Shown here in pieces: positions 22,161 to 33,246 of a stretch of 64,000 bases of DNA. The stretch comes from Echinarachnius parma (lineage: Eukaryota; Echinodermata; Echinoidea; Clypeasteroida; Echinarachniidae): assembly GCA_037951105.1 (NCBI GenBank), contig JBAMJV010002043.1, positions 35,001-99,000 of the forward strand, written 5' to 3'. How positions within the stretch are numbered: position 1 is the first letter of the stretch; each line of letters opens with the position of its first letter. Position numbers and translations under genes: made by a program. A model generated the notes under the pieces. The model did not search any database and was not told the DNA's origin. It worked only from the letters and a program-made list of their open reading frames with translations.

Positions 22161-24670
22161 GTCAAATGTTCTCTTTATTATTGAGATTTATGATTTATTT
22201 TGATCAAATCCCGGGATCATTTCAAATGTGTGCAAATTAGTTATAATAGCAAACAGCTCTTTGCATTTTAGCTCATTACTTGGTCATATGACATTCTATC
22301 GACGTATGAATGTTCACACATCACTAAGGGGACATATCAGATCTCAGAATTAAACTTGTTAATAACCCTTTATTAGCTTTGGCATAATGCCAAGATGGTT
22401 TCTCGATCTCCTTAATTTCCAACCCACATTTTTCCAATCCTGGCCTACCACCCCTCCTCCCCCTCCCTCCTGTAAAAGCTATACCTTTCACCCTAAACAT
22501 CAACAATGGAATATGCCATCCCCGTCCCCTCCCGTCCCAATCGATTACAGCTAGACCCAATCCTCCAAAGAGGTGTAATTCATTTCACGGAGCGGTGAAT
22601 TCTAATCGTATAATAGGCCTATAAAATATAATGTAGAATAATGACCAAATGTACGAGATGGCGATTCCCCCAGTAGCGAAGGGAAAAAAATGAAATGCAT
22701 GGGGGAAATAGTCCCCAAGTAATGTTTGCCCCCCCCCCATGTATCCCACTAATGCAATTCCTCCCAAGGAAAAGTCATACGTAACACCAAATTAATTCAA
22801 GCACAAGCAAAGCCTATCCACCTTTTGCCCCACTACGCCCTCCTTTGACTCCCCCCTCTCTCCCCCTCCGATCTGGGTTTATCCTGGCTATGCTATTGCG
22901 ATCTAAGATTAATGAACGCAATGTATTAGAGAGAGAGAGATTACCCCGGACAGATCTGAATCGATCGATTCGATGTGTGTGTGTAAATCGATCTATGTCC
23001 ACTTTTGTGTACCCATATATATCCTTCGATTCAATCTTTCATTTCATTAGTCGAAACTTTTTTTCAGCTCCATTATTCCCTACGACAAAGCGCGCAGATG
23101 CTCGTGGGACCCTCCCCGATTGTTTGCCGCTTACGCACGGGGGGCTTAGCGGCTGGTGGTGGGCCTGACTCTGAAATGAAAACTGTTCAATAAGTCTTAA
23201 TCAATTTCTGGCAACTCGACCTCGTTTTAAAACATGATGTAATTATGTAATGGCTCTCATTACAACTCAGTTGAGTACCCACTACAAAATGCGTCTCAAT
23301 TATTATAATCGTCGATGAAATCCAATAATACGGGAGTAGGAGAACTATATAATTAGTAAGCCTATAACCATACTGTAATGTTATTTCAAAACTGACCAGA
23401 AGTATATAATATAAATGAAAAAAGAGTATGTATTCTCATTTCAGATTTCGTTCGTGGAAATTTTTTAAAAAGGTGATTTTACCCCCAAAATGTAATAAAT
23501 TGAATAATGTCTGACAAATCTTTATATTTCAATAACAACTTTATTTGTGTCACTTTTCTCTTCAAACATATTATTTGAGCAAGGATATCCAGAATAATTA
23601 CATCTAAGTTTAAAGATTTTTGCCTTTAAAAATTTAATTTTGAGATATTATAATTATGTATAGGTACACTGTAATGAAAGAATGATAATATGTACTTCCT
23701 AAAGTTGGTCACAATTGATGGAGAAAAAACAAGCAAACAAGTTTTTTTTTAAAGAAAGAAAAAAAAAGAAGCTTATAATATCATTTATCTGTCAGAAACT
23801 TTGTTACTTTGTATTAATTTCATTCAAAGACTGTTTATAATAGTATAGTATACGCCATGAGTTGCATAATTATATTGGCCTCAATAATTAGAGAGTAGGC
23901 CTATGTAATGTACAATATAGGCGAGCAACATCATCTGTATAACATCTCGGTACTCGGATACATACGTTTTACTTACAATATGTATTTTTTGTCGCAAAGA
24001 AATAACTATCGCCAAATATTATGATAGTCATAGACGTGCCATTTTTTCCATCATACTCTGCCAATGAAAATAATCACGAAATAACAATGTTCAACATTCT
24101 TCACAATTCTGTTAACGTTAAAAACATAGAACATCGCATTCCCATGGCTTTAAAACATACTAGTTGTTAAAATGTTGAAAACGAATAAAATATCTGGAAT
24201 ATAATGGTATTCTGTTGTAATATTTTCTTTAGATTATATCATTTGACAAAGTGTTGCAGCGGCACACGAAACGTCATGATCTTGTAGATTCCTAGTTGAC
24301 CATACATTGCGAGACAAACGAATATCACTAGCGATATTATTTTCGATAATATTTTCTTTGTTCACATTTATTATATTAAATACAATTATGTTTCAAAATT
24401 GCATTACGGTACATTAAAAGTAATATTTGAAAATAGGTCTAAGCTACAAGCCTACATTAATAATTATATAGAATAGTCTGGGTACATATATAATGGCTAT
24501 ACACTAGATTATGCTGAATGACATACATGTATTATCATCATGTCAAAATAGTTATGTCAAAATTTGGTCTTTCACACGGTTAAATACATATATTTTGATA
24601 CCTAATAATATTTATGAGGTAAATATTTGTATTTTAATTAGTTTTGATTAATTTGGGAACAAAGTGTATT
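22161..24670. other. Intergenic stretch, no gene supported
   Basis: AT-rich with short C-rich runs (22430-22560, 22720-22870). No coding exon, RNA gene or complete transposon could be recognised. Short open frames on both strands lack any family resemblance. Confidence 0.45.
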
Positions 24671-26405
24671 ATTTCATTTCATTTCATTTCATTTCATTTA
24701 TTTTGCAACTTCAAAACATAACATAAATACAAAACAATTATTTAACAACATATAATACAAATCATGAATATCACAATTGTGCTTAAATACATTAAACAAT
24801 TGTATAACAAATAAGTAAATAAAGAATAACTATACAACATAATAGTATACAGTATAGTAGGAAAGTTGCATGGGAAGTCACAATAAGCTGCAAGCTTGAT
24901 AGCGTGACTCCCCAAAGAAAAATTAATGTAAGCTTAAATTATGTATACAACCTATGACATATGGGATAGAGAGAAAGAAAAGAAAGTAAGGAGAAGGAAG
25001 TGGTGCAAGTGCAAATAATTAAAGTACACGCTAGCCCTTGAAAACCATATACTAATTTATACAAAATATAAAAATATCTAACAAATTAGTCATTCAATTA
25101 TACAAAATATCATTAAATTACAAAAACACAAGTTCACTGCCATCATAACACTATACAGGGAATGAAACTTATATATATATCAATTTTGTATTTTATTTTA
25201 AATATTGATTCAGCACAATATCTTTTATCCTTCTTTTAAATGAATTTAGAAAGGTTATTTGTTTTATAAATTCAGGCAAAGTATTCCATATATCAGGCCC
25301 ATGGTGTCGTATTGACTTATGAGCTAATACTATTTTAGGGTTATTCAAATGAATATTATGACATGTACGTGTTAAATGAGAGTGTATATTTTCATTTAAA
25401 ACAAAATAATCATCAAAAACAGGGGGAAGTAATTTTTTAAAGTATTTAAACATAAATACCGCTATTTGTAATGTGTTAATATCATAAACTTTAAGAATAT
25501 TCAATTGATAAAATAAACTATCTGTATGCGCTAAATATATAGTTTAGTACAAATTCTGACTGCTTTCTTTTGTAAAAGAACAATTTTATCAAGATTTGTT
25601 TTACTACAATTTCCCCAAACAATATTGCAATAATTAATATACGGTAAAATAAGAGTATTATACAACATAACAAGAGAATGTTGTAAAAGTAAATATTTAG
25701 TTTTATAAAGTATACCAATACCTTTCGCTATGAGGGATGTTATATAACAAACGTGTTGATTCCATGTTAAATGTTTATCGATAATAATACCAAGGAATTT
25801 AATGTGGGTTTTACTTTCTAATAATAAATCATCAATCTTAATGTTATATTGCGTTTCATTATCCAAATATGAAGTTTGAAAATGTATAAAATTTGTCTTA
25901 TTAATATTCAAAGATAACTTATTGCATTTAAACCAGGAAGAAATTTTAATCAATTCTAAATTCAAAGTATGAATGAGTTCCAATAAATTATTATGAGAAA
26001 ATACAACATTTGTATCATCGGCAAACATAATAAAAGAAGGAACAGAAGAGGAGTTAATAATATCATTTATATAAATAAAAAATAACAAAGGTCCCAGTAT
26101 GGATCCTTGAGGAACCCCACATTGAATATTTTGCATTGATGAACTTTTACCATCAATAAAAACAAATTGTTGCCGATTAAATAAATAACTTTTCAACCAA
26201 GATAATGCAATTCCCCTAATCCCATAATTGTGTAATTTATAAAATAAAATATTATGATTAATAGTATCAAAGGCCTTGCTCAGGTCCATAAATATAGCAA
26301 TAACATGTTCTTTATTGGATAATGAATCTATAATTTTATCTAACAATTGAGTAATTGCGAAATCAGTTGATTTTTTTTTTCTAAATCCAAACTGAGATAA
26401 GTTAA
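24671..26405 (-). mobile_element. 5'-truncated LINE with reverse transcriptase, one frameshift
   Basis: Minus-strand translation from about 26405 gives QFGFRKKKSTDFAITQLLDK, then DLSKAFDTINHNIL, GVPQGSILGPLLF and the catalytic FADD box: a Jockey/CR1-group reverse transcriptase. The frame breaks near 25525, after which the C-terminal tail continues (RHHGPDIWNTLPEFIK). A (TGAAA)n tail on the minus strand (24671-24700) marks the 3' end. The endonuclease and the front of the reverse transcriptase are missing. It is inactive and unusually AT-rich compared with the LINE at 42.9 kb. Confidence 0.85.
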
Positions 26406-26625
26406 GTATATTATTTTTTAATAAAAATAAAAATTATATAGGGGCATTGTAGGAAGGTCAGATGTCATAACTCTTAATTCCTGGGTCAAAATTGTAAATT
26501 TTTTTCCGAGTCACGAAAATGTCACACTTTATGAGTCAATATGACACAGAATTTAGTTAGCTGTATACGTCTTCGGAGATCCCGGTCAGAATTTCAAGAT
26601 CCTGATTCCGGGTCTTGAATGACCA

Positions 26626-26915
26626 GGGGTGTTTCACAAAGATTCTAAGTTGAACTTAACTCTAAGTTGGACCTAACTATTATGGAAAGCCATTTGTAGC
26701 GTTGGAATGAAATGTATTCAAAAGCAAAAATGCAAGTATTTTAGACTTTTCATAAATTTTACATCAAGATCATGAAGTCTCCTTGGTAATAGAAAATGTT
26801 AATGCTTTAAATCAACATTTTATGCTATTTAAAATTACGGTTACAACAATTTCTCAAAGAAAGCATACGGCTTTCCATAATTGTTAAGTCCAACTTAGAG
26901 TTAAGTTCAAAACAG
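26626..26915. mobile_element. Fold-back MITE (GGGTGTTTCACAAA end)
   Basis: The left arm contains AGTTGAACTTAACTCTAAGT and GGACCTAACTATTATGGAAAGCC. The right arm is the near-exact inverse (GGCTTTCCATAATTGTTAAGTCC, ACTTAGAGTTAAGTTCAA). About 170 bp of loop lies between. No coding capacity. Confidence 0.7.
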
Positions 26916-27048
26916 TTCATCTTTTTGGACCTGTCAGTCTTGACCCCGCATTTTTAAGAGAGTATAATGATTAGTGGGGCATTGCCTCCCTTTAGTCCCC
27001 CCCCCCCCCCCCCCCCACCCTCTATCTCTGTTTTAGACATCTGTCGAG

Positions 27049-28904
27049 TTAGAACTCCTCTGCCTTTTTTAGTTCGATCGCGTTGTCCTTCGCGTCCTTC
27101 TCCGCATCATTCGACTCGCGAAGCAGCAGCTTTATCAGCCACTTAGGCGTGTCCTGGATCAGCTGGGTGAGTACGACAATGATGATGTTGACGAAGTAGA
27201 GGACGATGGCGATGACGAGACACCAGAATGAGTAGCCGAAGGAAGTGCTGTGCTGGCAGAAGTCGTCGTCCTTGTCGTCCTGGTGCAGCGTGTCTTCCTT
27301 GATCATGATGTGATACAGCCCTACGTAGACGGCCATCGATGTCGCACTCGATACAACTAATTCACAATGTAGAATTAAGAAAAATCATTATAGGTTTTCC
27401 CGCTCAATTTCGCGATTGTGTCAATCGAATTGATAATAGGAGCAAACGAATTCGCGCGATTTGCGATCGCCGTACCAAAGCAGCATTCGAATTCGTAAAT
27501 AGTCGTTCAAAATCACGTAGGAGCAAGTGAATTTGCACAAAGTGCATACCTTTTCACCAATGGTCATTCGAATTCGCGAAAGGGCAGTTGACAGTTGGCT
27601 GCACATTCGCGAATTCGAATGCCCATAAATGAACTTATGTGCCTATTCACGAAAGCGTGTGCGTATGCATGAATTCGCATGCACTTATTCGGAATTTGGA
27701 AGACCGATACCAACGATTACGCGGCAACGCGCGAATTCGAATGACCCTAAATGAATTCGATTGAAAAAAGTGCAAAATTGAGCGGGAAAACCTATATTAT
27801 GTAATACGGTGTGGGTAAAAAAAAAGAAAAGAAAGAAGGAACAACTTCAATGTGCGATGAACCGCATATTGTTAGGAATCAAGTTATAATATTGAGATAA
27901 TGCCAAACCTTATTAGGGTATTGCCTTAACATGACAATCATAATGATAATCTAGGTTATGCTGCCATGTTAAAGACGCCATTTTGTAATTCATGTCAAAA
28001 TAACCCACGTCCAATTGTTGAGTTTGTTTACTGAGCGATTGTGTTACATAATAATGTATGCGTCAGTTTTACTTATCGTTTCCATGGGCCCGATAGCGAG
28101 GCAAAATACCCATTTCCCTCTTTGTATTATTTCCTGAGCAAAACGTGTGAAGTAAAGCCTCTAGTCCAGCCAGTGGCGTAGCTACGGGGGGGGGGGGGGC
28201 ACTTGCCCCTCCCCCTCCCCTCCCCCATGTCAGGTTCCTATTTATTTCAATTTTTACCAAGTCAGTGTCTGATAAATCGCACTTACTGCCCGTCATAGCA
28301 TCGAACAACGAGCAATACGCGCGCCATTGTTAGTGTGCATTCAGCTGTGTGCCGAGAGAATAGGCACAGTTGTTCGGTACTATGACGGGCACTAAGTGCG
28401 ATTTATCAGGCACTGACTTGGTACAAAATGGGAACCTGACATGGTGTCACTCACAGCGCCCTAAAACAAAAACTACACGACCAAAATGACTGTTTTTGGT
28501 ATCATTTTCATTGGAAAAGACACCCTATCCGATGGACATAATCATTGTGTTACTATATTTTGGGAAGTGCCCCGTTCCGTCTTTTTGTTGGCCACCCTGT
28601 ATACCACCATGTCCATATTCTACTTTTCATGGCTTACATATACAGGGGGTATCTTGTTTTTAGATGGGGTGAAAGTTAAAACAATATTATTTCACATGAA
28701 ATACGTAAAAAAAGAACCCCTTACATCCAATGATGTTCCACGCGTAGAGTCCCATCCGCCCGTTGATCGTTTCTACGGGAATCATCTTACAGTTGATGAA
28801 TCCGAGGAAGGACGCGGGTACGCTGAAGACAAGAGCTACGATTGTGAATGCGATGGTCACGATCACCAGATCCGTGTTGTACACGTCGAGATGCTCCTCG
28901 AAAA
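27049..28904 (-). CDS. Clarin-like tetraspan protein B, exons 2 and 3 (first exon not adjacent)
   Basis: Minus-strand exons 28904-28725 (180 nt, phase 1 to 1) and 27356-27049 (308 nt to TAA). Exon 2 encodes EHLDVYNTDLVIVTIAF, a membrane segment and INGRMGLYAWNIIG; exon 3 gives the rest of that segment, TSFGYSFWCLVIAIVLYFV and a charged tail ending KKAEEF. This parallels clarin gene A and human CLRN1 (TLHGPLGLY). Clarins are four-pass membrane proteins; CLRN1 is needed in hair cells and photoreceptors. As I recall, human CLRN1 exon 2 is also 180 nt and phase 1. No first exon is visible between 29.8 and 33.2 kb; the only unpaired one is at 54035-54311 (joined product 254 residues), which would place gene A inside its first intron. 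Splicing from the gene A first exon would also be in frame (261 residues). Confidence 0.75.
27391..27794. mobile_element. TIR element packed with CGAATTCG palindromes
   Basis: Inverted ends TAGGTTTTCCCGCTCAATTT and AAATTGAGCGGGAAAACCTA lie about 400 bp apart, beside TA-rich target sequence. The interior repeats GAATTCG or CGAATTC at least seven times. It lies in the clarin B intron, only about 30 bp upstream (on the minus strand) of the exon 3 acceptor. Confidence 0.7.
28171..28200 (+). mobile_element. Lone end of a CAGTGGCGTAGC hAT-like MITE with poly-G
   Basis: CAGTGGCGTAGCTACG followed by 14 G. The same terminus is seen at 41870 and, with variation, at 38379 and 42295. The other end is not found; a fold-back element begins at 28226. 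Confidence 0.55.
28226..28443. mobile_element. Fold-back element with long arms
   Basis: The left arm (CATGTCAGGTTCC, then ACCAAGTCAGTG, TGATAAATCGCACTTA, GCCCGTCATAG) is inverted on the right (CTATGACGGGC, TAAGTGCGATTTATCA, CACTGACTTGGT, GGAACCTGACATG). The arms are roughly 85-95 bp with a short loop. Located in the clarin B intron between exons 2 and 3. Confidence 0.8.
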
Positions 28905-28972
28905 CTGTAGATGGATAAGAATATTATAATAACATTTTGGTATCGAAGCGAACTTAGCGAAGGGGTCAAGCT

Positions 28973-29118
28973 CTCACATCGACGGTTTCTTTGGGAATCA
29001 GGAAATTAATGGACGCGGGAACACAGATGACTAGACGAGAACTACGATTATGAATGCGAGGGCCACGATCAACATCATAACAGATCCGTGTTGTGCACGT
29101 CTGCATGCTCCTTGAAAA
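28973..29118 (-). pseudogene. Decayed copy of clarin B exon 2 (relic 1)
   Basis: Aligns along exon 2, from the acceptor-side TTTTCAAGGAGCATG to the GGTTTCTTTGGGAATCA end, with an insertion and stop codons. The landmark ATGCTCC(T)CGAAAA lies 214 bp from that of the working exon. Confidence 0.8.
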
Positions 29119-29170
29119 CTAGAGATGGATAAGAAAGTTATAAGAAAAATTTAGAATAGAAGCGAACTCA

Positions 29171-29337
29171 GATTGATGGTTTCTTTGGGAACATATTCCG
29201 TTGGTGAATCCTAAGAACGGACCCGGGAACGCAAAATGCGATAGCTACGATTGTGAATGCAAGAACCACACGATCGTCACCAGGTCCATGTTCCATTATT
29301 ATATTACATCTGCATGCTCCTCGAAAAGTGGAGACGG
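29171..29337 (-). pseudogene. Decayed copy of clarin B exon 2 (relic 2)
   Basis: Shares GGTTTCTTTGGGAACAT, TGGTGAATCCTAAGAACGGACCCGGGAACGC and ATGCTCCTCGAAAA with exon 2. Several indels break the frame. Spacing from relic 1 is 219 bp. Confidence 0.8.
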
Positions 29338-29387
29338 ATAAGAACACAGAACACTTTATCATAGAAGTGAAATAGTCCATCCCTGCC

Positions 29388-29551
29388 ATTTATGGTTTCT
29401 ACAGGAACCTCCTGACTGTAGAGGTTGATGAATCCGAGAACAGATGCGGGAACTAACATTAACGCAGAATACGAAAACTATATGCTAATAAATACGAGGT
29501 CCACGATCACCACGTGACCACGATCCTCCTGCTCCTCGATAAGTGGAGATG
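29388..29551 (-). pseudogene. Decayed copy of clarin B exon 2 (relic 3)
   Basis: Shares GGTTTCTACAGGAACC, TTGATGAATCCGAGAACAGATGCGGG and CTGCTCCTCGATAAG. The middle is heavily altered. Spacing is 205 bp from relic 2. Confidence 0.75.
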
Positions 29552-29599
29552 GATAATTTGACATACATTATTATGAAAACGTTAGTAAAGACTCGAAGG

Positions 29600-29735
29600 A
29601 GTCCAGCGGGCCTCCCATTTTTTTGATGAATCCGAGAACCGACGCGGGACCACAAAAGACGAGAGATTAAATGCGAGGACCAAGATCATTAGATCCGTGT
29701 TGTATACATCGGGCATGCTCCTCGAAAAATGGAGA
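29600..29735 (-). pseudogene. Decayed copy of clarin B exon 2 (relic 4)
   Basis: Shares GATGAATCCGAGAACCGACGCGGG, GATCCGTGTTGTATACATC and ATGCTCCTCGAAAA. Translation of a piece reads PDVYNTDLMILVLAFN, still recognisably clarin. Spacing is 186 bp from relic 3. It is the outermost, 5'-most member of the five-unit array. Confidence 0.8.
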
Positions 29736-29869
29736 TTTGAAAATGAAATTAAAAGAATTGGGGCAAGTGGCATCTTAATTAATTCACCATTCCCTTTGTA
29801 TTCTTTTGGTACTATCTGATTTAAACTTATCGGGCACCGGTGTATATACAGCTGATTTGGTTTATATTT

Positions 29870-30031
<162 letters not shown>

Positions 30032-30129
30032 CCGGAATTGAATTGTTTCGCCCCTAAATCAGACAATTTTTGCCCGAATGAGAAATTATTGCCTTATGCG
30101 CCAATATTGGCCCATTAAAATCTCTCGGG

Positions 30130-30246
30130 AGGGGGGGGGGGGGGGGGGGGGGGCTGCTACAACCCCATCCCAAGTCCCCCCCCCCCCCCCCCCCCCCCTC
30201 CCGCCTCGTATACCCAAAATGTTATTAGGCGTATACGAGGCGGGAG
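30130..30246. repeat. Poly-G / poly-C pair followed by a 16-bp hairpin
   Basis: Poly-G (about 30131-30153) and poly-C (about 30177-30198) are followed by CTCCCGCCTCGTATAC (30199-30214), mirrored exactly at 30231-30246. Likely the end of a poly-G-bearing MITE; G-quadruplex-capable. Confidence 0.7.
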
Positions 30247-30249
30247 GGA

Positions 30250-31838
30250 GGGGAGTATACTTTATACGTATACAAGAAAAAGAAAATAGACAAAGTCATT
30301 TAACATTTCGCGTGCTAAACTTTTATTTCAATTTGCTAAGGTATATGAATAGTACTGTCATAATACACGAATATAAACGTCTACTGATATAATTTTGACA
30401 ACAAAAATAGGATAGTAAATTGGAAGGTGACATGGAATCGGTTTATCATGTATGATTATGTTCGGCTTTGCGCAAATAAGGTTTCAAGCATGCACTTCGA
30501 TGAACAAAATTAGTTGAGAAAATGGCAATTGTAGTCGTTAACATAAGTAATTACATGATTATTATGACATCCAGATGGGTATATACTACATATATAACTT
30601 TACACTCAATTTAAGGAAGCAAAACATTGTGTATTTAATTCATGTATTTAAAAAAAGGACTACAATTTTCTTCAAATTAATTGTCTTGTGTTTTCTGTGA
30701 TCCAGGAAAAGGCCTAGAAATATAATGTTTTTCTTATATACGAGTATAAGGTTATACAAATAACGAATAATCAGTTAAGCGTCTGTTTTTTTACAAGTTG
30801 TGTAACCACCTAAATGTTCTTTATTAATTTGCCAAATATATAATGATTAATACATACTCGGAGCACCATCCGATATTCCAATGTTGAGCATGCAATGTTA
30901 TTGTATCGCTCTCGATCCTGTACGCAAGCTATTATAATAACGGTACCATAATCATCAGAATGATCATGGTCAGATGGTTTGGGATAAACTCAAAATCATC
31001 ACTTTCGTTTATCGCTGATAACTATGATAGTTATTAACAATTTAAAAAAAAACGATACTCGATATAGACATGAAAGAAAACTGTCGATGACTTTGTAGGT
31101 CTAACAAACGCATAAGTCAAGGCGATTGTAACTTTGAGTATGCCTATATTATGTTATCATAGTTTGATGGTGATTTTAACCAAAGAATCAACTTATGCGA
31201 TTACAATGAATATGCATACTATAATGTACGCAAATAATACATCGCAGATACAAAATATATATACAAACACAGAATTATCATTACATGTATTTTATTATTT
31301 CACTTTAGTTGTTATCTTTTTTAGTATACGGTACATTGTACATAAATAGAGTGATTTCTGTATTTGTTGCTACAAAACGAATACATTTACCAGAAATATA
31401 CAGCTTGGCTGACAAGAAAGAGGCAGGCATCTAATACAAAGTTATAATTCTAAACTAAAATAATATAGCATTTTACTTGTATAATGTCTCTTTTAGAACA
31501 TTATGACTATGTATAGAGTACTTAGGCATACGAAAAATGTGCGTTATAACATTGTTATAATCATTCAATAGTCAACGTAAATTTAACAGACGATACCTCA
31601 AAACGTGTTACTTTTATAGCGTAATAAATAAACAATGAATGAATACAGTGAGATATTGATATCAAAATAATATTACTGTTATAGTCAACTGGCTGTTCAT
31701 GAGTCATTATATTTAACAAAAGGTGATGTTTTAAAGACCTGAAAACTTGATTTCATATGTATTCTATATAATAGTCATTGTAAATATACAAAAGTGTTGG
31801 TACCACCCCAGTGATTATATTTTGTTACTTCAAACATA
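30250..31838. other. AT-rich stretch, no gene supported
   Basis: This lies between the clarin B exon relics and the 3' end of clarin A. I searched it for a clarin-type first exon (Met start, NxT near residue 49, YGxxxFNYG before a donor) on the minus strand and found none. Confidence 0.5.
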
Positions 31839-31882
31839 AACTGACCAGAAATATATTGTGATTAAAAGAAGGCAAAGAAAAT

Positions 31883-31959
31883 GGGATTCCAACGGGATTC
31901 GAACCAGAGACCTCCGGATTGCTAGACCGGTGCTCTTCCGACTGAGCTATAGAAAACCC
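31883..31959 (-). pseudogene. tRNA-Ala(AGC)-like sequence, probably tRNA-derived repeat
   Basis: The minus strand has an A-box-like TATAGCTCAGTCGG, an anticodon loop CTAGCAA (AGC, alanine) and a B-box GGTTCGAATCCC. The acceptor stem pairs poorly and the anticodon stem has a mismatch, so a functional tRNA is doubtful. The sequence and about 45 bp of flank are repeated at 32126-32229. Confidence 0.5.
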
Positions 31960-32168
31960 TAGACGGTGCTCGTCCCTGAAATCCCTTAATTCTCATTGCC
32001 TGAATGGTCAGAAGCTATTATAAACCTGACATAAACCCGAAGGATACAAATCAACTTGGGTATATATGCGAGGGATCACCGAAGCGATACAGCTTTTTGT
32101 AATAATTAATTCAAACATATAAAGAAACTGACCAGAAATATATTGTGATTAAAAGAAGGCAACGAAAA

Positions 32169-32229
32169 TGGGATTCCAACGGGATTCGAACCCGAGACCT
32201 CCAGATTGCTCGACCGGTGCTCTTCTATA
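32169..32229 (-). pseudogene. Truncated second copy of the tRNA-Ala-like sequence
   Basis: Repeats GGTTCGAATCCCGTTGGAATCCC, the anticodon arm and the flank CTGACCAGAAATATATTGTGATTAAAAGAAGG of the 31.9 kb copy, but ends abruptly in the D arm. A third, shorter relative (B-box GGTTTGAATCCCGGGG) lies at about 53386-53431. Confidence 0.55.
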
Positions 32230-33148
32230 TAATTATATTTTGTTACCACACAATGACTTTTTTGCAAAGCGCAATGACGCCAATTTGGACAATAATATGT
32301 AAGAACGCCAATGTATCTTCAGATATACCTCGCTCATTTAATCATTATATCGAGGTACATCTTTGTTATTTACGATTAGTACCACGCAATTATTTTCTAG
32401 AATATTCTTTTATATTTCAGCAGTTCAAACACAAATAAATTACTTCAAATTCACAGCAAATAATAAGATATTGTGTTTTTCACCGAATAATTTAGCATAA
32501 ATAATATTTCCCTCAAACAAAACATTATTTCGGAAATTCAATATAAATATTTGTTATAAGACTAATGAGTTGTTAAAAACAAAAATACTTTTTTAAAACG
32601 TCGCGTTCATGGCAATATAAATAATTAGGCATGTACATGACTTTGTATGTTATAGACGTGTATATAATAGTAAATATTTAATAATTAATAGTACCACTAA
32701 ATTATAATCGTACGTCACTTGAACTATAACCGGCGATACTATCGATAAACTAAATAGGCAATAAACTAGAAAGCAATGCTAAATATTTTGCCTATCATAA
32801 GTAAATAACACCGCACCTTTTTATTTCCAATTCAATGCAATTATATGACCTATAATAATTCAGACCAAGGTACGGACAAAGGTAGGGACCACTCCCATAT
32901 AGTTTATAGCCTTATATTACCGATACCAATTTGGTCTACGATTCATGTGGTCTATGGAACATTATTTTCGTCTACTATCTCATTCCGTCTAACTTGTCTA
33001 ATGATAACTTGGGCTATTATCAGTTTCGTGTTATCACAGTTTGGTCTATCGTACTGTAGGCCGATACAGAGTATTGTATTTTTTTGTTTGTATATTGTCC
33101 ACGTTTACGGACTTGCTGAAAAACATATTATAAATAAAGTGATAGCAG
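32230..33148. other. AT-rich stretch upstream of clarin A 3' end
   Basis: No coding sequence recognised. 32930-33080 has repeated GTCTA/GGTCTAT motifs (TTGGTCTAC, GTGGTCTATGG, TTTGGTCTATCG), a low-grade tandem pattern. Confidence 0.4.
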
Positions 33149-33154
33149 TTTATT
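33149..33154 (-). promoter_or_regulatory. Candidate polyadenylation signal of clarin A
   Basis: Minus-strand AATAAA about 93 nt beyond the clarin A stop codon, the expected distance for a short 3' UTR. Confidence 0.5.
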
Positions 33155-33246
33155 AACCACGAGTCCGTGAGTTAATAACTCAAACTCAAACTCAAACCGT
33201 GATTCACAAATCCTCTATCCTCCTACATACTGTCATGACGTCATGG

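Noticed and set aside
31883..31959. Functional tRNA-Ala gene
   Set aside because: The acceptor stem pairs poorly, the anticodon stem has a mismatch, and the sequence is duplicated with its flank in a truncated form; a tRNA-derived repeat is more likely.
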